Notes under the pieces: model-generated
Seen by the model: only the letters and a program-made list of their open reading frames with translations
Told to the model about the DNA's origin: nothing
The model's database searches: none
In this document: piece after piece, positions 1-13,661 of the stretch
Layout: each line of letters begins with the position of its first letter
How positions within the stretch are numbered: position 1 is the stretch's first letter
Translations under genes and position numbers: made by a program
From: Annona cherimola
Taxonomy: Eukaryota; Streptophyta; Magnoliopsida; Magnoliales; Annonaceae
Length of the DNA stretch: 64,000 bases
Assembly (NCBI GenBank): GCA_030490835.1
Contig: CM059971.1
Coordinates: 3,728,545-3,792,544 of the forward strand
Direction of reading: 5' to 3'

Positions 1-740
1 GAATAAAATGGTCTAAAGAAATGCAAATATGAATCTGAAATTGCCCCTGTAAAATGAAAAATGTCACATTGCGAAGGAATGAAGATTTCGATTTTTGGAA
101 TTGAGCTGAGGCAGGCTTTTCTTTCATTTATGTCAATCGCTTAGCCGATGCCCGGTGGTTTCTTCTTCTCCACTGCAGGTAGATGTTGCCGTCTGCCTAT
201 GCACTGACTCGCCAGATTCGTACAGCCCTGTTGGTCATCTCTTCCATCACTGGCGAACGACAGATCCCCATTGTTACACAAGATTTTGCCAGATATGCCG
301 CCCAACCATTCTCCATCATTGTCATCGCAAGACACTTTGATGTCGTTTGGCTAGCTGTTACCGCCCAAGCCTCTCTCCATCAGCATTCGTTCATGCCGCT
401 GATCTACTCTTTGGTGCCGCCATCTCATCGCCATCGCACACTTCCAGCCGCCAGCAACTATCTCTTCTTCTTCGGATCTGTCAGGCTCTCGGGCAGACCC
501 CCCATCCGACTAATCTCTCTCCTCTTTCCTTAGGATCTCATTCATACAGGAGGCGAGATTGTAAATATGTGGGCTCCGTAAAAGTTCCGACGACTGAGAG
601 GTGCCGCGCGACAGCTGGACAAGAGGCTGGTTGGGGCGCATTGAAATTTCAGTGCCCAAAGACACATTGATTCATTTCCCGGAGTGGTAGGGGAGATCAA
701 AAGCCACGGGCGACATTTGGGAGAGTGAAAGCGGTGGTAA
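1..740. other. Unidentified GC-richer island
   Basis: This stretch is clearly richer in G and C than the AT-rich DNA after it. It carries overlapping open frames on both strands, none longer than about 116 codons and none recognisable. It could be a decayed exon or 5' region of a host gene, or the inside of a non-autonomous transposon. I found no terminal repeats or splice structure that decide between these. Confidence 0.3.
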
Positions 741-954
741 ATGTAATATTTGGTGAAATATTTTAAAAATTATGTGATCGATGTGAAATTATTGTAAAAT
801 TAAAATAAATAGGTTTATTGAAAGACAATTGATAGGATAAATGATTGGAATATAGAGGTAAAAGTGCAAAAATCTAATTATTAGATGATTAATGAAGTGC
901 CTTGAAATTTGTGCACCCCACATTTTCTCATTCACATTTTCCATGGGAACTGAT

Positions 955-1345
955 CCTATGCTCCTAGGAGCGTTGAGCTCTCGATGCTCCTAAGTGTATA
1001 CTCCCATTTTTTTATTTTTTTTAAAATTTTTTTTACAAGATTGTTACTTTAGTTGTATTTAATATGTGCGTAAATTTTTATCATTTTTGGAGTATTTTAG
1101 ATATTTATTTTTTATTTTTAAAAATCGGTGGCATTTTAGATAATTTAATATTACTAAAATGTCACTCATTTTCAAAAATAAAAAAGAAATATCTAAAATA
1201 CTCCAAAAATGGTAAAACTTAATGTATATATTAAATACAATTAGATTAATAGTTTCATAAAAAAATTTCAGAAAAAATAAAAAATAAGTGTATGCACTCA
1301 GGAACTCAATGCTCTCAAGGACATATGGCCTGGCTCCCATTTCCT
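955..1345. repeat. Palindromic MITE, subfamily A (copy 1)
   Basis: The two halves are inverted repeats of each other around a centre near 1145. The arms contain the core TTTTACCATTTTTGGA and its reverse complement, flanked by T-rich and A-rich tracts. The outer ends carry imperfect 'GCTCCTNAGAGC' style motifs on both sides. Related copies with the same ends lie at about 11235-11560 and 36975-37375. No protein is encoded; a short minus-strand open frame here is an artefact of the AT-rich palindrome. Confidence 0.7.
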
Positions 1346-1517
1346 ATACCCCAAATGTCCCCTGTATTTAGGAATCTAAAGAAAAGAATTTAGAGGAGTT
1401 AAGAATGAAAGGAAAGAAGAGAAAAAAATATATAACTACGATCATTACATAGATCATCCCTAGTCATATAATAAGTATTTTCCTTATATATAAATCTTTT
1501 TGTGATAATATAAGAGT

Positions 1518-1755
1518 TGCGGTCTACTACACCCAAGGGCAAATACCCTTTTTCTATATATTTTTAAAAAAATTTATGAAAATTTCACTGATTTTAAAAA
1601 ATTTAAAAAATATCTACAAATTTACAAATTTTCAAAATTAATAAAACTTGATATACATGTTAAATACATTTAGATTAATAATTGCATAAAAAAATTCAAA
1701 AAAAAAGAAAATGGGTGAAATATACCTAAATGCACTGGGCTAAGTGTACCGAAGT
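1518..1755. repeat. Partial palindromic MITE
   Basis: A shorter, asymmetric relative of the palindromic elements. The right half has the usual arm ('AAAACTTGATATACATG', then 'AAATACATTTAGATTAATA'), while the left arm is mostly deleted. Its outer motif (CTACACCCAAGGG, and TGCACTGGGCTAAGTGTA at the other end) differs from subfamily A. Confidence 0.5.
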
Positions 1756-1954
1756 GCATTAAAAATCTTACACAATATAAAGGTGTAAGACACAAAAACC
1801 ACACCCCATAAGTGGGCTAAATTTTTTTCTTAACTTGCGATAATCACTATGAGTAAGAGCTTTTTTAGTCAAAAAGATTTTATCTAAAGTCTTTATACTA
1901 CCATTGCTAAAAGTTAGGCTTTACAACAAGTTTTGTGGCATTTTTACAAATATG

Positions 1955-2405
1955 CCAACAACTTTTGACCAATATTGCATCCGTATCTTTAAGTTTGCTA
2001 ATATTATAAATATTTCCTAAATTTTTTATGAAATTGCAAGCGTATCCTTTTGTTACAATACTGTTAAATTTTTTTGTAAAATGACGATAATATCTCTAAG
2101 CCAAGTGATACACTTACGATTTTTGCAAATGTTATAAGCTTGTTTGCAAAAAAAACTAGAATAGTAATATATGTAAAAATATATATAATGATGAAATAGC
2201 AAGTATGTCTATAATAGTTAAAAATGGTAATTGTATCACTTAGTTTAAAGAGTATTATTATCATTTTACAAAAAATTCTAATGGCATCTGAATAAAAGGG
2301 ACATGCTAGCAATTTCATGTAAACTTGGTGGATATATTTACAATATCGGTAAACTTAGAGATATGGATGCAATAGTAGTCAAACTTTATAGGTGTATTTA
2401 CAAAA
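1955..2405. repeat. Palindromic MITE of a separate family
   Basis: Left-end words such as 'GACCAATATTGCATCCGTAT' and 'TTTAAGTTTGCTAATATT' reappear inverted at the right end as 'ATGGATGCAATAGTAGTC' and 'AATATCGGTAAACTTAGA'. Internal words ('AAATGACGATAATA', 'TATTATCATTTTAC') are inverted as well. The symmetry spans about 450 bp with no coding content, so this is a foldback-type MITE. It lacks the TTTTACCATTTTTGGA core. Confidence 0.6.
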
Positions 2406-3410
2406 TTTCTGAGTTCTGTTTTGTGACTACTTTTTTAGTTGTATATGTTGCCCCTTAGATGTCCAAAGTTGAGGATGTGGGTACCCCTTTGTATAGAATA
2501 TATTTGATTACATTATATGTATTTGGCTATAACAAACAATTTAACCATAAATATTTGTTTATTTTTAAAAAATTATAATATTTGTTGCTTTTGAGTGATG
2601 ACATTTAGTTAAATGTAATCATTTTTTATGTCAATTATATTACAATAAAAAATAATATTGAACTCAAAACCGTCGGCTGCAATTAATGTGGGACTCGAGC
2701 TGTATTTAGTACTGAAAAAGTGGTCATAAATAATACATTTTGTTATAGTGATATTTAATAATAATGTTGTATCTTTCGAAATAAAATACATATGTAGTTA
2801 CACCATATACATAAATGTTAGTGTAACCAAGTCAAGGTGTTTTCACCAACCGAACAATTCTCGGTTGACCACAATGGGTTGAATAAGGCGCTGACGTTGC
2901 TAAGTACATGAGATGAATACCAACGGATGAGATTTAAGTTGAGACCAATGGTTTTCTTTATCGATAATTGAGAGGTTATTTTCTCCTTCAGAAAAAAAAA
3001 ATTATAAGAATTGTCTTTTGGCTTAATTGTAATATGAGTTGAGATGTGATGTAAATACACACTAATAAAAAAAAGTCAAGGAGTTTGAGAGACCATCCCG
3101 ATAGATAGAATGAGATAAAACTTCTTGTTACAAAAGCAACTTTTATCAATTTCAATATCATTTTTCTCGTTTTTTTATAAAACTTCTCATTTTCAATAAA
3201 TTAAAATCTTATTTTTACATTTCTATTACTACTTTTTCTTTCAAAATATAATTTTTCATTTATGAATGCACAACCTATCCTCATTTGTCCCGCTCATCCA
3301 AATTTCACTCAACAAAATGATTCCAAACATGTGTTAAAAGTTCATTTTTCTTTTCATGCATATTAGGCAGTTGGAATTTGTAATTAGAAATAAAATACGA
3401 CTTGGAAAAA
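2406..3410. other. AT-rich intergenic DNA, nothing recognised
   Basis: No open frame with recognisable content, no clear terminal repeats and no RNA gene are visible. Short minus-strand frames here are low-complexity. Confidence 0.5.
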
Positions 3411-3414
3411 TAAG

Positions 3415-4205
3415 ATATTATTGTAGTAAGTTATATGAAATCGTATATACTATGAAAAAATCTTACATAAGGCTACCTCTTGTAACCATATTTAAACTTT
3501 GTTGCATTTGATACCAGATGTGGCTAACTACTATGTCATTGTGACTGATGTTTTATAACTATTTGCAGCTAAATTCTAACAACTATTTGTAACCAATTGG
3601 GAAAAGTAAGATATTGTTGTCGTTAGGGGTGATTTGCAAACATACTCATTAAGATTTACCATAATTACAAAATATATTCATATAGTTTTTCAAATTACAT
3701 ATAACTTCTGCTTAGTTTTACCATAATTGCAAGTACACTCACACCGTTATGACGCCGTTATTGAACTATTATAGCATGGATATATTCGCAAAGAAATGTA
3801 AACGATATGAGCATATTTGCAATTTTAAAAATTAAATAAGAATACTTAGTTTTTACAGATATACTCATGCTATAACAGTGCAGTAACGACACCAGAAAGC
3901 ATTAACAATGTGTGTATATTTACAATCATAGTCAGACTAAGTGGAGGTTATTTATGATTTCTGGAATTATGTGGGTATATTTGTAATTATGGTCAAATTA
4001 AGTAAGTATATTTGCAATTTACCCATACAGTAAGTGTATATGAAATCGTATATACTATTGAAAAATTTCTTACATAAGGCCACCTTTTTGTAACCAAATT
4101 TCAACTTTGTTGCGTTTGATGTTAGATGTGGCTAAGTACTATGTTATTGTGTCTGATGTATATAACTATTTGTAGCCAAATTCTAGTAACCATATCCATA
4201 ATTCA
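3415..4205 (+). repeat. Direct repeat pair split by a MITE
   Basis: About 210 bp at 3415-3627 recurs at 4030-4200 in the same orientation. Shared words include 'ATATGAAATCGTATATACTA', 'CTTACATAAGG' and 'GATGTGGCTAAGTACTATGT'. The two copies are separated by a palindromic MITE, consistent with a tandem duplication interrupted by insertion, or with duplication of the flank during insertion. Confidence 0.6.
3628..4028. mobile_element. Palindromic MITE inside the direct repeat
   Basis: The ends are inverted copies ('GATTTGCAAACATACTCATT' against 'AAGTAAGTATATTTGCAATT'). The inner arms also pair ('ATAGCATGGATATATTCGCA' against 'AGATATACTCATGCTATAAC'). It is about 400 bp with no coding content and interrupts the 3415-4205 repeat. 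Confidence 0.6.
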
Positions 4206-4557
4206 TGTGCAGCCCCGTTTAGTTATGAGTGGAAAAAAATTACCTTTTCGAGGAGTATAATATGAGAAATAATGAGGAAGTTAAGAACAGTAAAGTGGGA
4301 TAAATGAGTACAATATGATAAATATTTTCTTTATAAAAAAACAGTAAATGTGTTAGAAAAGGAAAGCTTGGATGGAAATTAAGATAAATTTTACTAATTA
4401 AAATCCTAAGACAATAAGGCTTAATTCACAGAGTGTAATTCTTACTTAAGAAAAGCTAATAAGTGAATCTTTAGGGTCTATTTGCCCGAGCCGAAAAGTT
4501 CATGCGTTAAGCATAAGTTATGTTTCTTAGCTTATCTATTACTTTTTTGGTGAGTTT

Positions 4558-5055
4558 TAAGAGTAATTTACTCATATAGTTTGACTAAAATTACAGATAT
4601 ATTCATGTAGTTTCATAAATTACTTATTACTCCTACATAATTTTACCGAAATTGCATAAAACTCTAATGTGACCTATTTTCCATCAACAATCATTAAAAT
4701 GTGTATTAGAAAATTAAATAATGATGGAAATAACCCTGTTTAGATCTATATTAAAATTTCATCACTATGAAATGCTCAATTATGTAGGTAGCGTATTCAG
4801 AGAAGAGATCATGTAAAAAAAGTGATTTTCTAAGAAGGAGCACAAGTGAGTTAATATAGTTTTGAACAGGGTTATTTCCATCATTATCCAATTTACTAAT
4901 ACACATTTTAACAGTTGTTGATAAAAAAGAGGTCCATGGGATTACACGCTATTTTAGTAAAATTGTATAAGAGTAATATGCAATTTGTGAAACTACATAA
5001 TTATATCTACAATTTCGGTCAGATTATGTAGATATATATATATATGTGCAAATTA
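4558..5055. mobile_element. Palindromic MITE, about 500 bp
   Basis: The arms at 4560-4730 and 4865-5050 are inverted copies. Examples are 'AATGATGGAAATAACCCTGT' against 'ACAGGGTTATTTCCATCATT', and 'TAATTTACTCATATAG' against its relative 'TGTGCAAATTACTTA'. A roughly 130-bp unique centre separates them. It is non-coding. Its end words resemble the 3628-4028 element, so the two may be distant relatives. Confidence 0.65.
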
Positions 5056-5685
5056 CTTAGTTTTTTTAATAAATATTTATATACATCATAATAACTTATA
5101 TTACATTCAAACACATTCATAACCTTTATACTGTGGATTCAATAACACGTTTGGTTTTTATATACAAAATATTCGAGCCTAATAGGTAATCTCGGCCAAA
5201 CAGCTAAAAAAGCTCAAAATGTGAGCACTTATTATGGACATTAATGGCACCCAAATAGGCCAAACAATGTCAAACCCAAGGGTCTATCTGGCCTAATGGT
5301 ACAATTAACGCAAAGTCGTGCATTGGCCGAAAAGCTCTAAATAGGCGTTTCTTGTTAAGGAGCTTTTTATGGCTTTTACTCAAAAATTTTGTGTGGAAAT
5401 TATAAGTCTAGCCAAATAGCCTATGAAAAGTTGACCAAATCCATGGTGCTTTGTGTAAGCAAGCAAACACTATGTGAAACATGCAAGGCAAAACTAGCCT
5501 CTTGGCTAAAATTGTTCCAATTCTACGCTTAGAGATGAGTTTAGGGTAACGGTGTTTGTCACTAGAAATAGAAACACATCAACAAATTTGGTTAAAAGAA
5601 GTAAGACTTACCCTGTAAATGCCTCTCTTATCTGTACCAGTAATCAATGCCAAATGTCTAATTGTTACTGAATACATGCATACAA
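5056..5685. other. Region upstream of the P450 pseudogene
   Basis: No N-terminal P450 exon (membrane anchor and proline-rich hinge) could be recognised here, although one would be expected upstream of the exon at 5690. Phrases like 'CGGCCAAACAGC' and 'GGCCAAACAATG' hint at a decayed repeat. The missing first exon supports the pseudogene call for the locus downstream. Confidence 0.4.
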
Positions 5686-5689
5686 TTGA

Positions 5690-5851
<162 letters not shown>

Positions 5852-8599
5852 TGATCACCACAAGCGACTTCGAGCTGCCGCACTCACCCTCTTTGCCACC
5901 ATCAAAGCTCGCAACAGCTTCTTCGTCTCTGATATTGAAAACAGTGCAATTCGGATCATGAGCACCTGGACAAGCAACAAAACTCTCATTTTCTGCAATG
6001 AAACCTGCAAAGCATGTTGATACATCTCCTCATTTGACCAAGAATAAGGGTTAATTGAAATATGAGTAGAAATTACATTTGTACTCATATACATAGGTCA
6101 TAATATAGCAACAGAGTGTCAGCCATTTTCATTACAAAATTTTATGTATCTATTGCTATCTTTTTGCTGTCAAATATCAAATGCAGTGCAGTACTATATT
6201 AGTTTCAACCAAAGATATATTATTATATACAGCCAAATCGTCGTAATACATTAAATATTATTTTTTGCTGTGTTCAATTTAAAAATCAGTCACACTTAAC
6301 CATATGTTACCATTCAAAAGTGAAGAAATATTTATAACTAAATAATAAATTGTCGCCGAAATAACCTCACATTTTCAGCCATTTTTAAAAGGTAATGATC
6401 AAATGCAGTGGTCCTGCAAGAATCTTTTCATTCAAAATTTTTTATTCTATGATTTTCAATTCTAAACCATTTAATAATTAATAAAATGATTTGGGAAAAG
6501 CGGATGTGTATATATATGGAGTCTTCAAGCTTATTGTAAGTACTAAATTATTACTCTTTTACAAATGTGTGGTTATATGAATTAACAAGGGAAAATTTTG
6601 TGATCGTATTTGGAATTTAACCCTTTGGAATTGTATATATTTATGACAAGCATTAATTAAAATTTTATGTGTCACAATTTACGTTCAGTGTGATAGTGAA
6701 ACAAATTCTTAGTTTGAGCCCAGAAGATGATGAGACAGCTCAAATCCTTCGTAGCTTTACTACTTTCATGAAAGGATTAGTTTCATTCCCTATTAATATC
6801 TGTAGGACACCTTATGCCAAGGCGATTCATGTAAGTGTCAAAAAACCTTTTATCATGTCTTTATTTAATTTTTCATGAATATATAGGTGGACAAATTTCT
6901 ATATACGTAGTAGTTTATTAGATGTGATATTTTTCAATTTTCAACAATGTTAAATGTGTTGCACAAATCCAAAAGCTAGGATCTAATTAGATGGTTGCCT
7001 AACATAAGTCCCTAGTTTAACAGGCAAGACAACAAATGAAAGCGATTACAAAGACAATATTACAACAGAGGAGAGAAAAGAAAATATGCAAAGACAAGAG
7101 AAGGATGGATTTCTTAGATATTTTGTTAACTCAAAAGGATCTGTGGGAAGAAGAAATACTTAGCTTGGTTCTTGATCTACTACTCGGAAGATACGAAACG
7201 ACAGCTATGCTAATCACCATCATGGCCAAATTCCTTTGTAATTGCCCCAAGGCATTGAGAGAACTACGGGTAAGATTACCATGCCTAATTTGCTAAGATA
7301 TATATGATGGTTAGCTTAATAATCTATCATGTTTAGCTACATGAGAAAAGGCCTATATGTATTCTTTTTATGAAAAGAAAAGAAAAGTCTCATATGTTTT
7401 TGAATGTATTAATACTTTATATGATATTTATTCAGATAAAATTATTGCTTAGATAAGAACATAACTAGGATAGAGTAACTGTGGGTCGACCCATTAAGCA
7501 CCATAAAATGGGTAAGATAGGTTTATATCTTCTTACCTATAGGATAGGGTACGTTCGAAGTAAAAAAGATTTAGTTCAATTATGATAGAGTAAAGGTTCG
7601 GAAACCCTAAACCAACCTAAATTGCTAATATATATTTATCATGTCTTTTACTAAATATTTGTATATTTAAGCATATAAAAACTTGTTTGATTTATCCATT
7701 TTTTAGAATATTTAATACACATATTCTGATATTATACTATTACCATATTGATTACATGTTGTTAAGTAAGGTTGTATTAGAATTATATTGTTCAAATACA
7801 AAATGAAGACCATTTTAAAAAATTAAATTGGAAGTGATTTGACCTTAAGAAAATAGAGTAGAGTAATTCTGAATCAACCCCACTTAAAAAAAGGTAAGAT
7901 AAGAGTTTCTGAAAAAAGTAATGATAGAATCAAGCTAAACTTACCTAACCTAAGTTGCACACCTAGGTATATATATTAGAAAAACAATTGTGAAATCAAA
8001 ATTTAAATCAAACTATTTTAACAAGTTAATTTTATACTATTTTCAAATAAAGCCAATACACATTACATATCCTATTCGAATGAAAAGTAAAATGCCCTTA
8101 AAATAAATAATTTCAAATACAATAGTAAAATGGATACTAATTTCATGATTGAATGAGCCACTCTTGTAGCAGATAGCATCATAATTGTAGCGCAATATGA
8201 CTTTATTGGAACACTTCTTATATATACACAGAGAGTCTAGTTTCATGTAATTGTATTCATTTTTATCGCCTTACTGATTAATGGAAAATCGGTTTCATTT
8301 CTTGTGTTTAGTGTCATTTATTTATCATTGTATGTATGCATTTTGTCATTAAAAGGAAGAGCATGAGAAGGTGAGAAGGGAGAAAGTGGGGGGACAATTG
8401 GGATGGGATGACTACAAGTGCATGAATTTCACTCAGGATCTCATTCATGAAGCGCTCCGCTGTAGAAATATAGTGAAGTTTGTCCACAGAAAAGCTATAA
8501 AACACGTACAGTACAAAGGTGAGTTCCCCCATATCACAACTACGTTTTCGGCAATTAATATTCTTTCGAAAACAGCCAATAACATATATGAGTTCTGAT

Positions 8600-8910
8600 G
8601 TAGTGCACTCGAGTGCAGAACCCATTTTTCTAATTGTTTTGAAAATTTTTATATGATTTTTAATCTATGTATATTTAACATGTGTATTAATTTTTACCAT
8701 TTTTGAAGACTTTTTAGATATTTTTATTTTTTAAAATATAAATTACAAGAATACCACTGATTTTAAAAAATAAAAAATCTAGAAATTTTTAAAAATGGTA
8801 AAATTTATAAACATGATAAATACATACAAATTAACAGTTGTATAAAAAATTTCAAAAACAAATAAAAAAAATAAGTGAGATGCATTCAGGTGCGTTTAGT
8901 CAACAGCAAA
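8600..8910. mobile_element. Palindromic MITE in the P450 intron
   Basis: The left end is 'GTAGTGCACTCGAGTGCA' and the right end is 'TGCATTCAGGTGCGTT'. The arms carry TTTTTACCATTTTTGAAG and the inverted AAAAATGGTAAAATTTA. This is a distinct end type on the shared palindromic core. It sits just downstream of the EALRC exon donor site. Confidence 0.6.
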
Positions 8911-10136
8911 CATATATTGGTTTTTCACAAACAAATGTGATGTAACATTTTTTTTATCATGGCAATATAACTGATGCTTTAACTAGTATTCTTAAACCAT
9001 TTTGAAAACATATTACCATATTAGTCTTAATATCATCAAATTCTAATCAATTTTGGCATGAAATAGTTCTTTTTATTTTGGTCTCAATTTTGAGTAGTCA
9101 GCTCCTAACCGTAGATGGCCTATTGCGTGTATTGGCCATTTCCATCTGCTTTTACTATGATAAACTTCATTTAATGTTGCCAATTTTTTAGCTGTATATA
9201 ATATATATTTGGTTGTATTAGATATATGTCGGCTACAATTGATTATTTACCTTTAAATAATTGGTTCCTTTTTAGTAATATCATTTCGTTAAATGTATCC
9301 CCGTGAATGCAATCAAAATTAACATTTAATGTAGCTATTAAAATTTGATTGCAATAGCAATACACTTTCACTGCAATTAGAGTAGGATTTGGCATAAAAT
9401 GGAGCTAAACCTTTGGTAGCATTTGATCATAAGCAATGTAAAATTAAAATTTTGGCTTCACATAAGTGGGCGTATATGTTTCACTTTCTTGTAGTGTTAT
9501 TACTAAGAATATTATGCATTTGCTGCCTAATTTGGTTATCTTAAATTTAGTCGAGTGCTTAATTTACCTAGTTTTTGACCTTTTGATTCACTAGCTATAA
9601 CAAAATGTACTTTTGTCATTTATCAAAATTCTTCACTACAAAAATTTTAGCTTTTACCAACTAACTTTTTCTTATAAGTTTTAGTTGTTAATAGTTAGTA
9701 GCATATGTCACATAGCAATTACTAAGAAGAAATTTAGTTGCTAGTACTTCATTATTCTTTTACTAGGCAATCAAATTTTGTGGTGGTTGTAAAATATTAT
9801 CATAAGCAAAGAAAATTTTTCTTATCATAAGTAAGAAAAATTTCGTCATTCTTAAATTAGTAAGAAAAATTTCATTGCTCTTAAACTTTTTAATCATAAG
9901 AAAATTTCTCCTTACATTTACATCTTGTTACCCAAAACTAACTTTCTTAGAGAGGTTGTTAATGTCTATTAGCAATGGAACATCATATGAAAAGGTGCTT
10001 ATATACAACATTTTGATGCCTCTTTAGCTTTCATATAACCTTATAATTATCGGTGATTGGCATTTGGCTATGCCTACCAAAGCCCCAACGTATAAACTTT
10101 ATTGTACAAAAATTGATGGGTTTTTTAATTAAGTAG

Positions 10137-10265
<129 letters not shown>

Positions 10266-10424
10266 TAAAACCCTTTACACTTCAATCCTTGGAGATGGCA
10301 GGTTAGTTTTTAGCTAAACTATATGTTACGTGAGAGTCTGCTTGCAAAAGAAGCATTAATCTTCTTCTTAATCTAAAATAAAAGCTAATTAATTTGTGCT
10401 GGATAATGACTCAAATATATATAT

Positions 10425-10824
10425 GAGAAGTGATTCTATTAGCTCGGGTAAGCAAAATTTCACTTAGCTCACCTCAAAAAATATATTTACAACATGTTTT
10501 TGTGCTTTTTTATTTATACGCATATTTATTAAAATGTATTTAATATACACAACAAGTTTTATGATTTTTGGATATGGTTATATATATTTTCTAAAAAATT
10601 TTTAAAGACGGTGGTATTTTAAATACATTTATGCATATAGATGATTAAAAATCTAAAAAAATATATACACACAATATCAAAAATGGTAAAACTTAGTTTA
10701 TATATTAAATATACTTAGATAAAAAATATAGGAAGAAAAAAGCAAAAACAAAAAATTGAAAATGAATTTTTGAGATAAGCTAAGCGAGACATTTGTTTAA
10801 CTCAAACTAACAAGATTATTTCTC
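10425..10824. mobile_element. Palindromic MITE, subfamily B (copy 1)
   Basis: The ends are inverted copies beginning GAGAAGTGATTCTATTAG on the left and GAGAAATAATCTTGTTAG on the reverse strand at the right. Both continue into a 'TAAGCAAA..TTCACTTAGCTCACC' type sequence. The inner arms carry the common AAAAATGGTAAAACTTAG core. Same end type as 33008-33388 and 35478-35855. Confidence 0.65.
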
Positions 10825-11231
10825 AATAATTAGGGTCTATTTGAAAAGTCGACGATGAATGTAAAACTTGTCATGTCGATGTGCCTTAAGGGTCTTTCAA
10901 TCCAGCAGAAGCTTGCTGACCGTACCGTTAGCAATTCGACCGTGAGAAAATGTTAGTACATGAGAAGAAGTCGACCAAACTCCACTCTCGTCCCTGTCAG
11001 TTGCCTTGCTTCTTGAGTTGATAATTCATCGCAATTGAAGTTATTTAACTGTTGCTAGCATCATCTTATGTGCGACATTGGAAGTAGTGGGACGCAGGAA
11101 ATTAGCGTCCTCAGTGGTGCTGTACATATGAAAATATGGCAGTCTCGTACCAACTCCACAGCTGCAGTTGCATATGATGGACCACCAAAACATTTAATGC
11201 ATCAAAATTGGTAGGTTAAAATGGACTTCAA

Positions 11232-11563
11232 TCCTATACTCCCAGGCGCATATACATTTTTTTTAAGTTTTTTCATAAACTTTTTAGCTAAAGTATATTT
11301 AACGTATGTATCAATTTTTACCATTTGTGGAGTATTTGAGATATTTATTTTTTATTTTTGAAAATCAGTTGCATTTCAGATAACACTGATTTTTAAAAAT
11401 TAAAAATAAATATCTAAAATACTTCAAAATTAGAAAAAATTTACACATAGATTAAATACACTTTGGCTAACAATTTTATAAAAAAATTCTCAAAAAAATA
11501 AAAAATATGTTTATGCGCCCGTAAGCATGCAGCACTATATGCTCCCGTGAGCATAAGACTGGA
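11232..11563. mobile_element. Palindromic MITE, subfamily A (copy 2)
   Basis: It starts at 'CTATACTCCCAGGCGCATAT' and ends around 'GCATGCAGCACTATATGCTC'. The arms carry TTTTTACCATTTGTGGAGTA and its inverted partner. It matches the element at 955-1345 and lies in the last intron of the P450 pseudogene. Confidence 0.65.
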
Positions 11564-12153
11564 GTCCGGTTAAAACACATTAAAAAGTTTTAGTCCAAAC
11601 CAAACAACCCCTTAAATTTATAAAAACTCTTTTTTTCTAAACTGATTGAATTCGTGTGAAGGATAATGGGAAGAATAAGACAAGCGAAGAAAGGATAGGA
11701 GGAAAGAAGTTGACACCGTTTGGGGGAAGGCGAAGGCTTTGTCCTGGCTCAGATCTTACCAAGCTTGAAAGTGTTCTTTTCCTTCATTATATTGTGCTTA
11801 ACTTCTCGTGGATTCCTCTCATTGAAGATGATGGGCCCATGTCTTTTCCATTTCTTGACTGCAAGCATGGCTTTCCCATCTCCATACAACCACTCTTACC
11901 AATTTGATTAAATTAATGATGTGATTGATGAAATAGCTTGATATATCATAGCTTTCATACAATGCGATTGGTGAAGTCGTCGACTGAACAAATTTTGCAA
12001 AAGGTTTTTTTGAAATTTATTTTTAAAATACGCCGTTTACAGCATCCGTTTGTACATAGGAGTGCGACGATGGGCGAGAGGAGACGCGGAAGCTCGGGAC
12101 GACGGTAAGAGAGGTGAGAGGAGGAGCTGCGCGCGAAATGCGCGGGTTGGAAA

Positions 12154-13661
12154 CAGTGTTGTTAGAACCGAACCGGACCAGCCGGTCCGACCGGTCTAAC
12201 TGGGAACTGGTCCTATGTCCGGTTCATTTACCTACGGTTCGGTTTAATTGTATTAAATCGCTCGAACCGTAAAACCGGCGGTCGAACCGGACAATGCGGT
12301 TTGACCGTATGCGACCGGTTCGTCGATTCTGCAAATATATAAAAAAAAAAAATCGTCTGTCGTCAGTTCGTCGTCGACGACCACGAGAAGTCCCAACGGC
12401 AACTTTCTGCTGCGGTGCTGCCCCCGGCGTCTTCATCTCTTCCGATCGGCATTCGGCGACAACAAAGCAGCGACCTGTCGATTTCCGGCGACAAGCAGCG
12501 TCCTCCTTTCCATTTCCGGCAACTGGCAGAGCAGCGACGTCCGATTTGCGTTCGGCGACCAGTGGAGCCGCGATCTCTCCATTTCCGGCGACGAGCAACG
12601 ACTTCCTTTCCATTTTCGGCGATCAGCAGTGCAGGGACTTCCGATCGACCATGAGAAGCCCCAAATTGACAAGAGAAGCCCCAATCAGTGACCTCCTGCT
12701 GCGGTGCTACCCTAGCTCACAACGTCTAGGCGTCTTCATCTCGTCCGATAGACATTCGGCGACAGCAAAGCAGCGACCTCTCCATTTCCGGCGACGAGCG
12801 CGCGACCTCCTTTCCATTTTCGGAAACCAACAGAGCAGCAACGTCTGATCGGCATTCGGCAACCAATAGAGCCACAATCCCTCCATTTCTGGCGATGAGC
12901 AACACGTCCTTTCCATTTCCGGCGACAAGCACAGCAGCGACGTCCATCAGAGCTGTGCCATCTCCATTTTCGGCGACTACACTAGTGCATTCTGGTCTAG
13001 GCGAATATGAAGGGGAATATCTACCTGAACGATCTTTACCGAGACCCGTCAAAAAAATATTTTTTTTGTTTTTTTTTAAAAAATATTTTTATAAACATGT
13101 TAATATAGTTATATTAATTTATAAAGTATAAATCAAGTTTTACTATTTTTGAATATATACGTATATTTATTTTGGATTTTTAAATACATGGGTATGTATT
13201 TAAAAATCCAAAATAAATATATATATATCCAAAAATGGTAAAACTTGGTTTATAGATTAAATATAACTAGATTGACATGTTTATAAAAATATTTTTCAAA
13301 AAAATAAAAATATATATTTTTTGACAGGTTGGAAAGAATCAATGCTCGGATATCTATTGTTTACATTACATAAGGTCTACTACATGCCAAATATGGAATA
13401 CTAGCTAATAGGTTAGGTATACTAAGAAACGCATGTTTAAAGATTTTTTAAATCTTGCTATTAATTTTTTCCGCAGATCGGGACATGATTTAATATATAT
13501 ATTTAGGATTTATAAAAATATAATTTTATCAATATATTTATTTAAAATTTAAAATTAGTTTAATATTTATGACATCATAAATATGTCATGCTGACGTCAT
13601 TGGTTTGAACCAGACCAATTCATTTTCCCGTTCAATCACCAATTCGGTTCTGACAACATTG
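12154..13661. mobile_element. Non-autonomous hAT element with 8-bp TSD
   Basis: Terminal inverted repeats read CARTGTTGTYAGAACCGAA at both ends. They are flanked by a perfect 8-bp duplication GTTGGAAA at 12146-12153 and 13662-13669. Length is 1508 bp and no transposase is visible. The interior (12360-12980) is GC-rich with degenerate repeats of phrases like TCCATTTCCGGCGAC. These keep several frames open on both strands but resemble no protein. A palindromic MITE is nested near the 3' end. Confidence 0.85.
13040..13335. mobile_element. Palindromic MITE, subfamily C, nested in the hAT
   Basis: The ends are GACCCGTCAAAAAAATAT on the left and ATATATTTTTTGACAGGTT on the right. The arms contain AAGTTTTACTATTTTTGAAT and the inverted CCAAAAATGGTAAAACTTGG. 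The centre pairs ATTTTGGATTTTTAAATACA with its complement. It inserted into the hAT, so it is younger. The best relative is at 36020-36372. Confidence 0.65.

Noticed and set aside
183..670. Open frames of 107-116 codons on the plus strand
   Set aside because: Overlapping frames on both strands in GC-richer DNA, with no recognisable motif, splice context or consistent codon pattern. Kept only as an unidentified island.
12224..13052. Several overlapping long frames on both strands (up to 184 codons)
   Set aside because: They lie inside a hAT element and arise from GC-rich tandem phrases that lack stops in several frames. No known domain.
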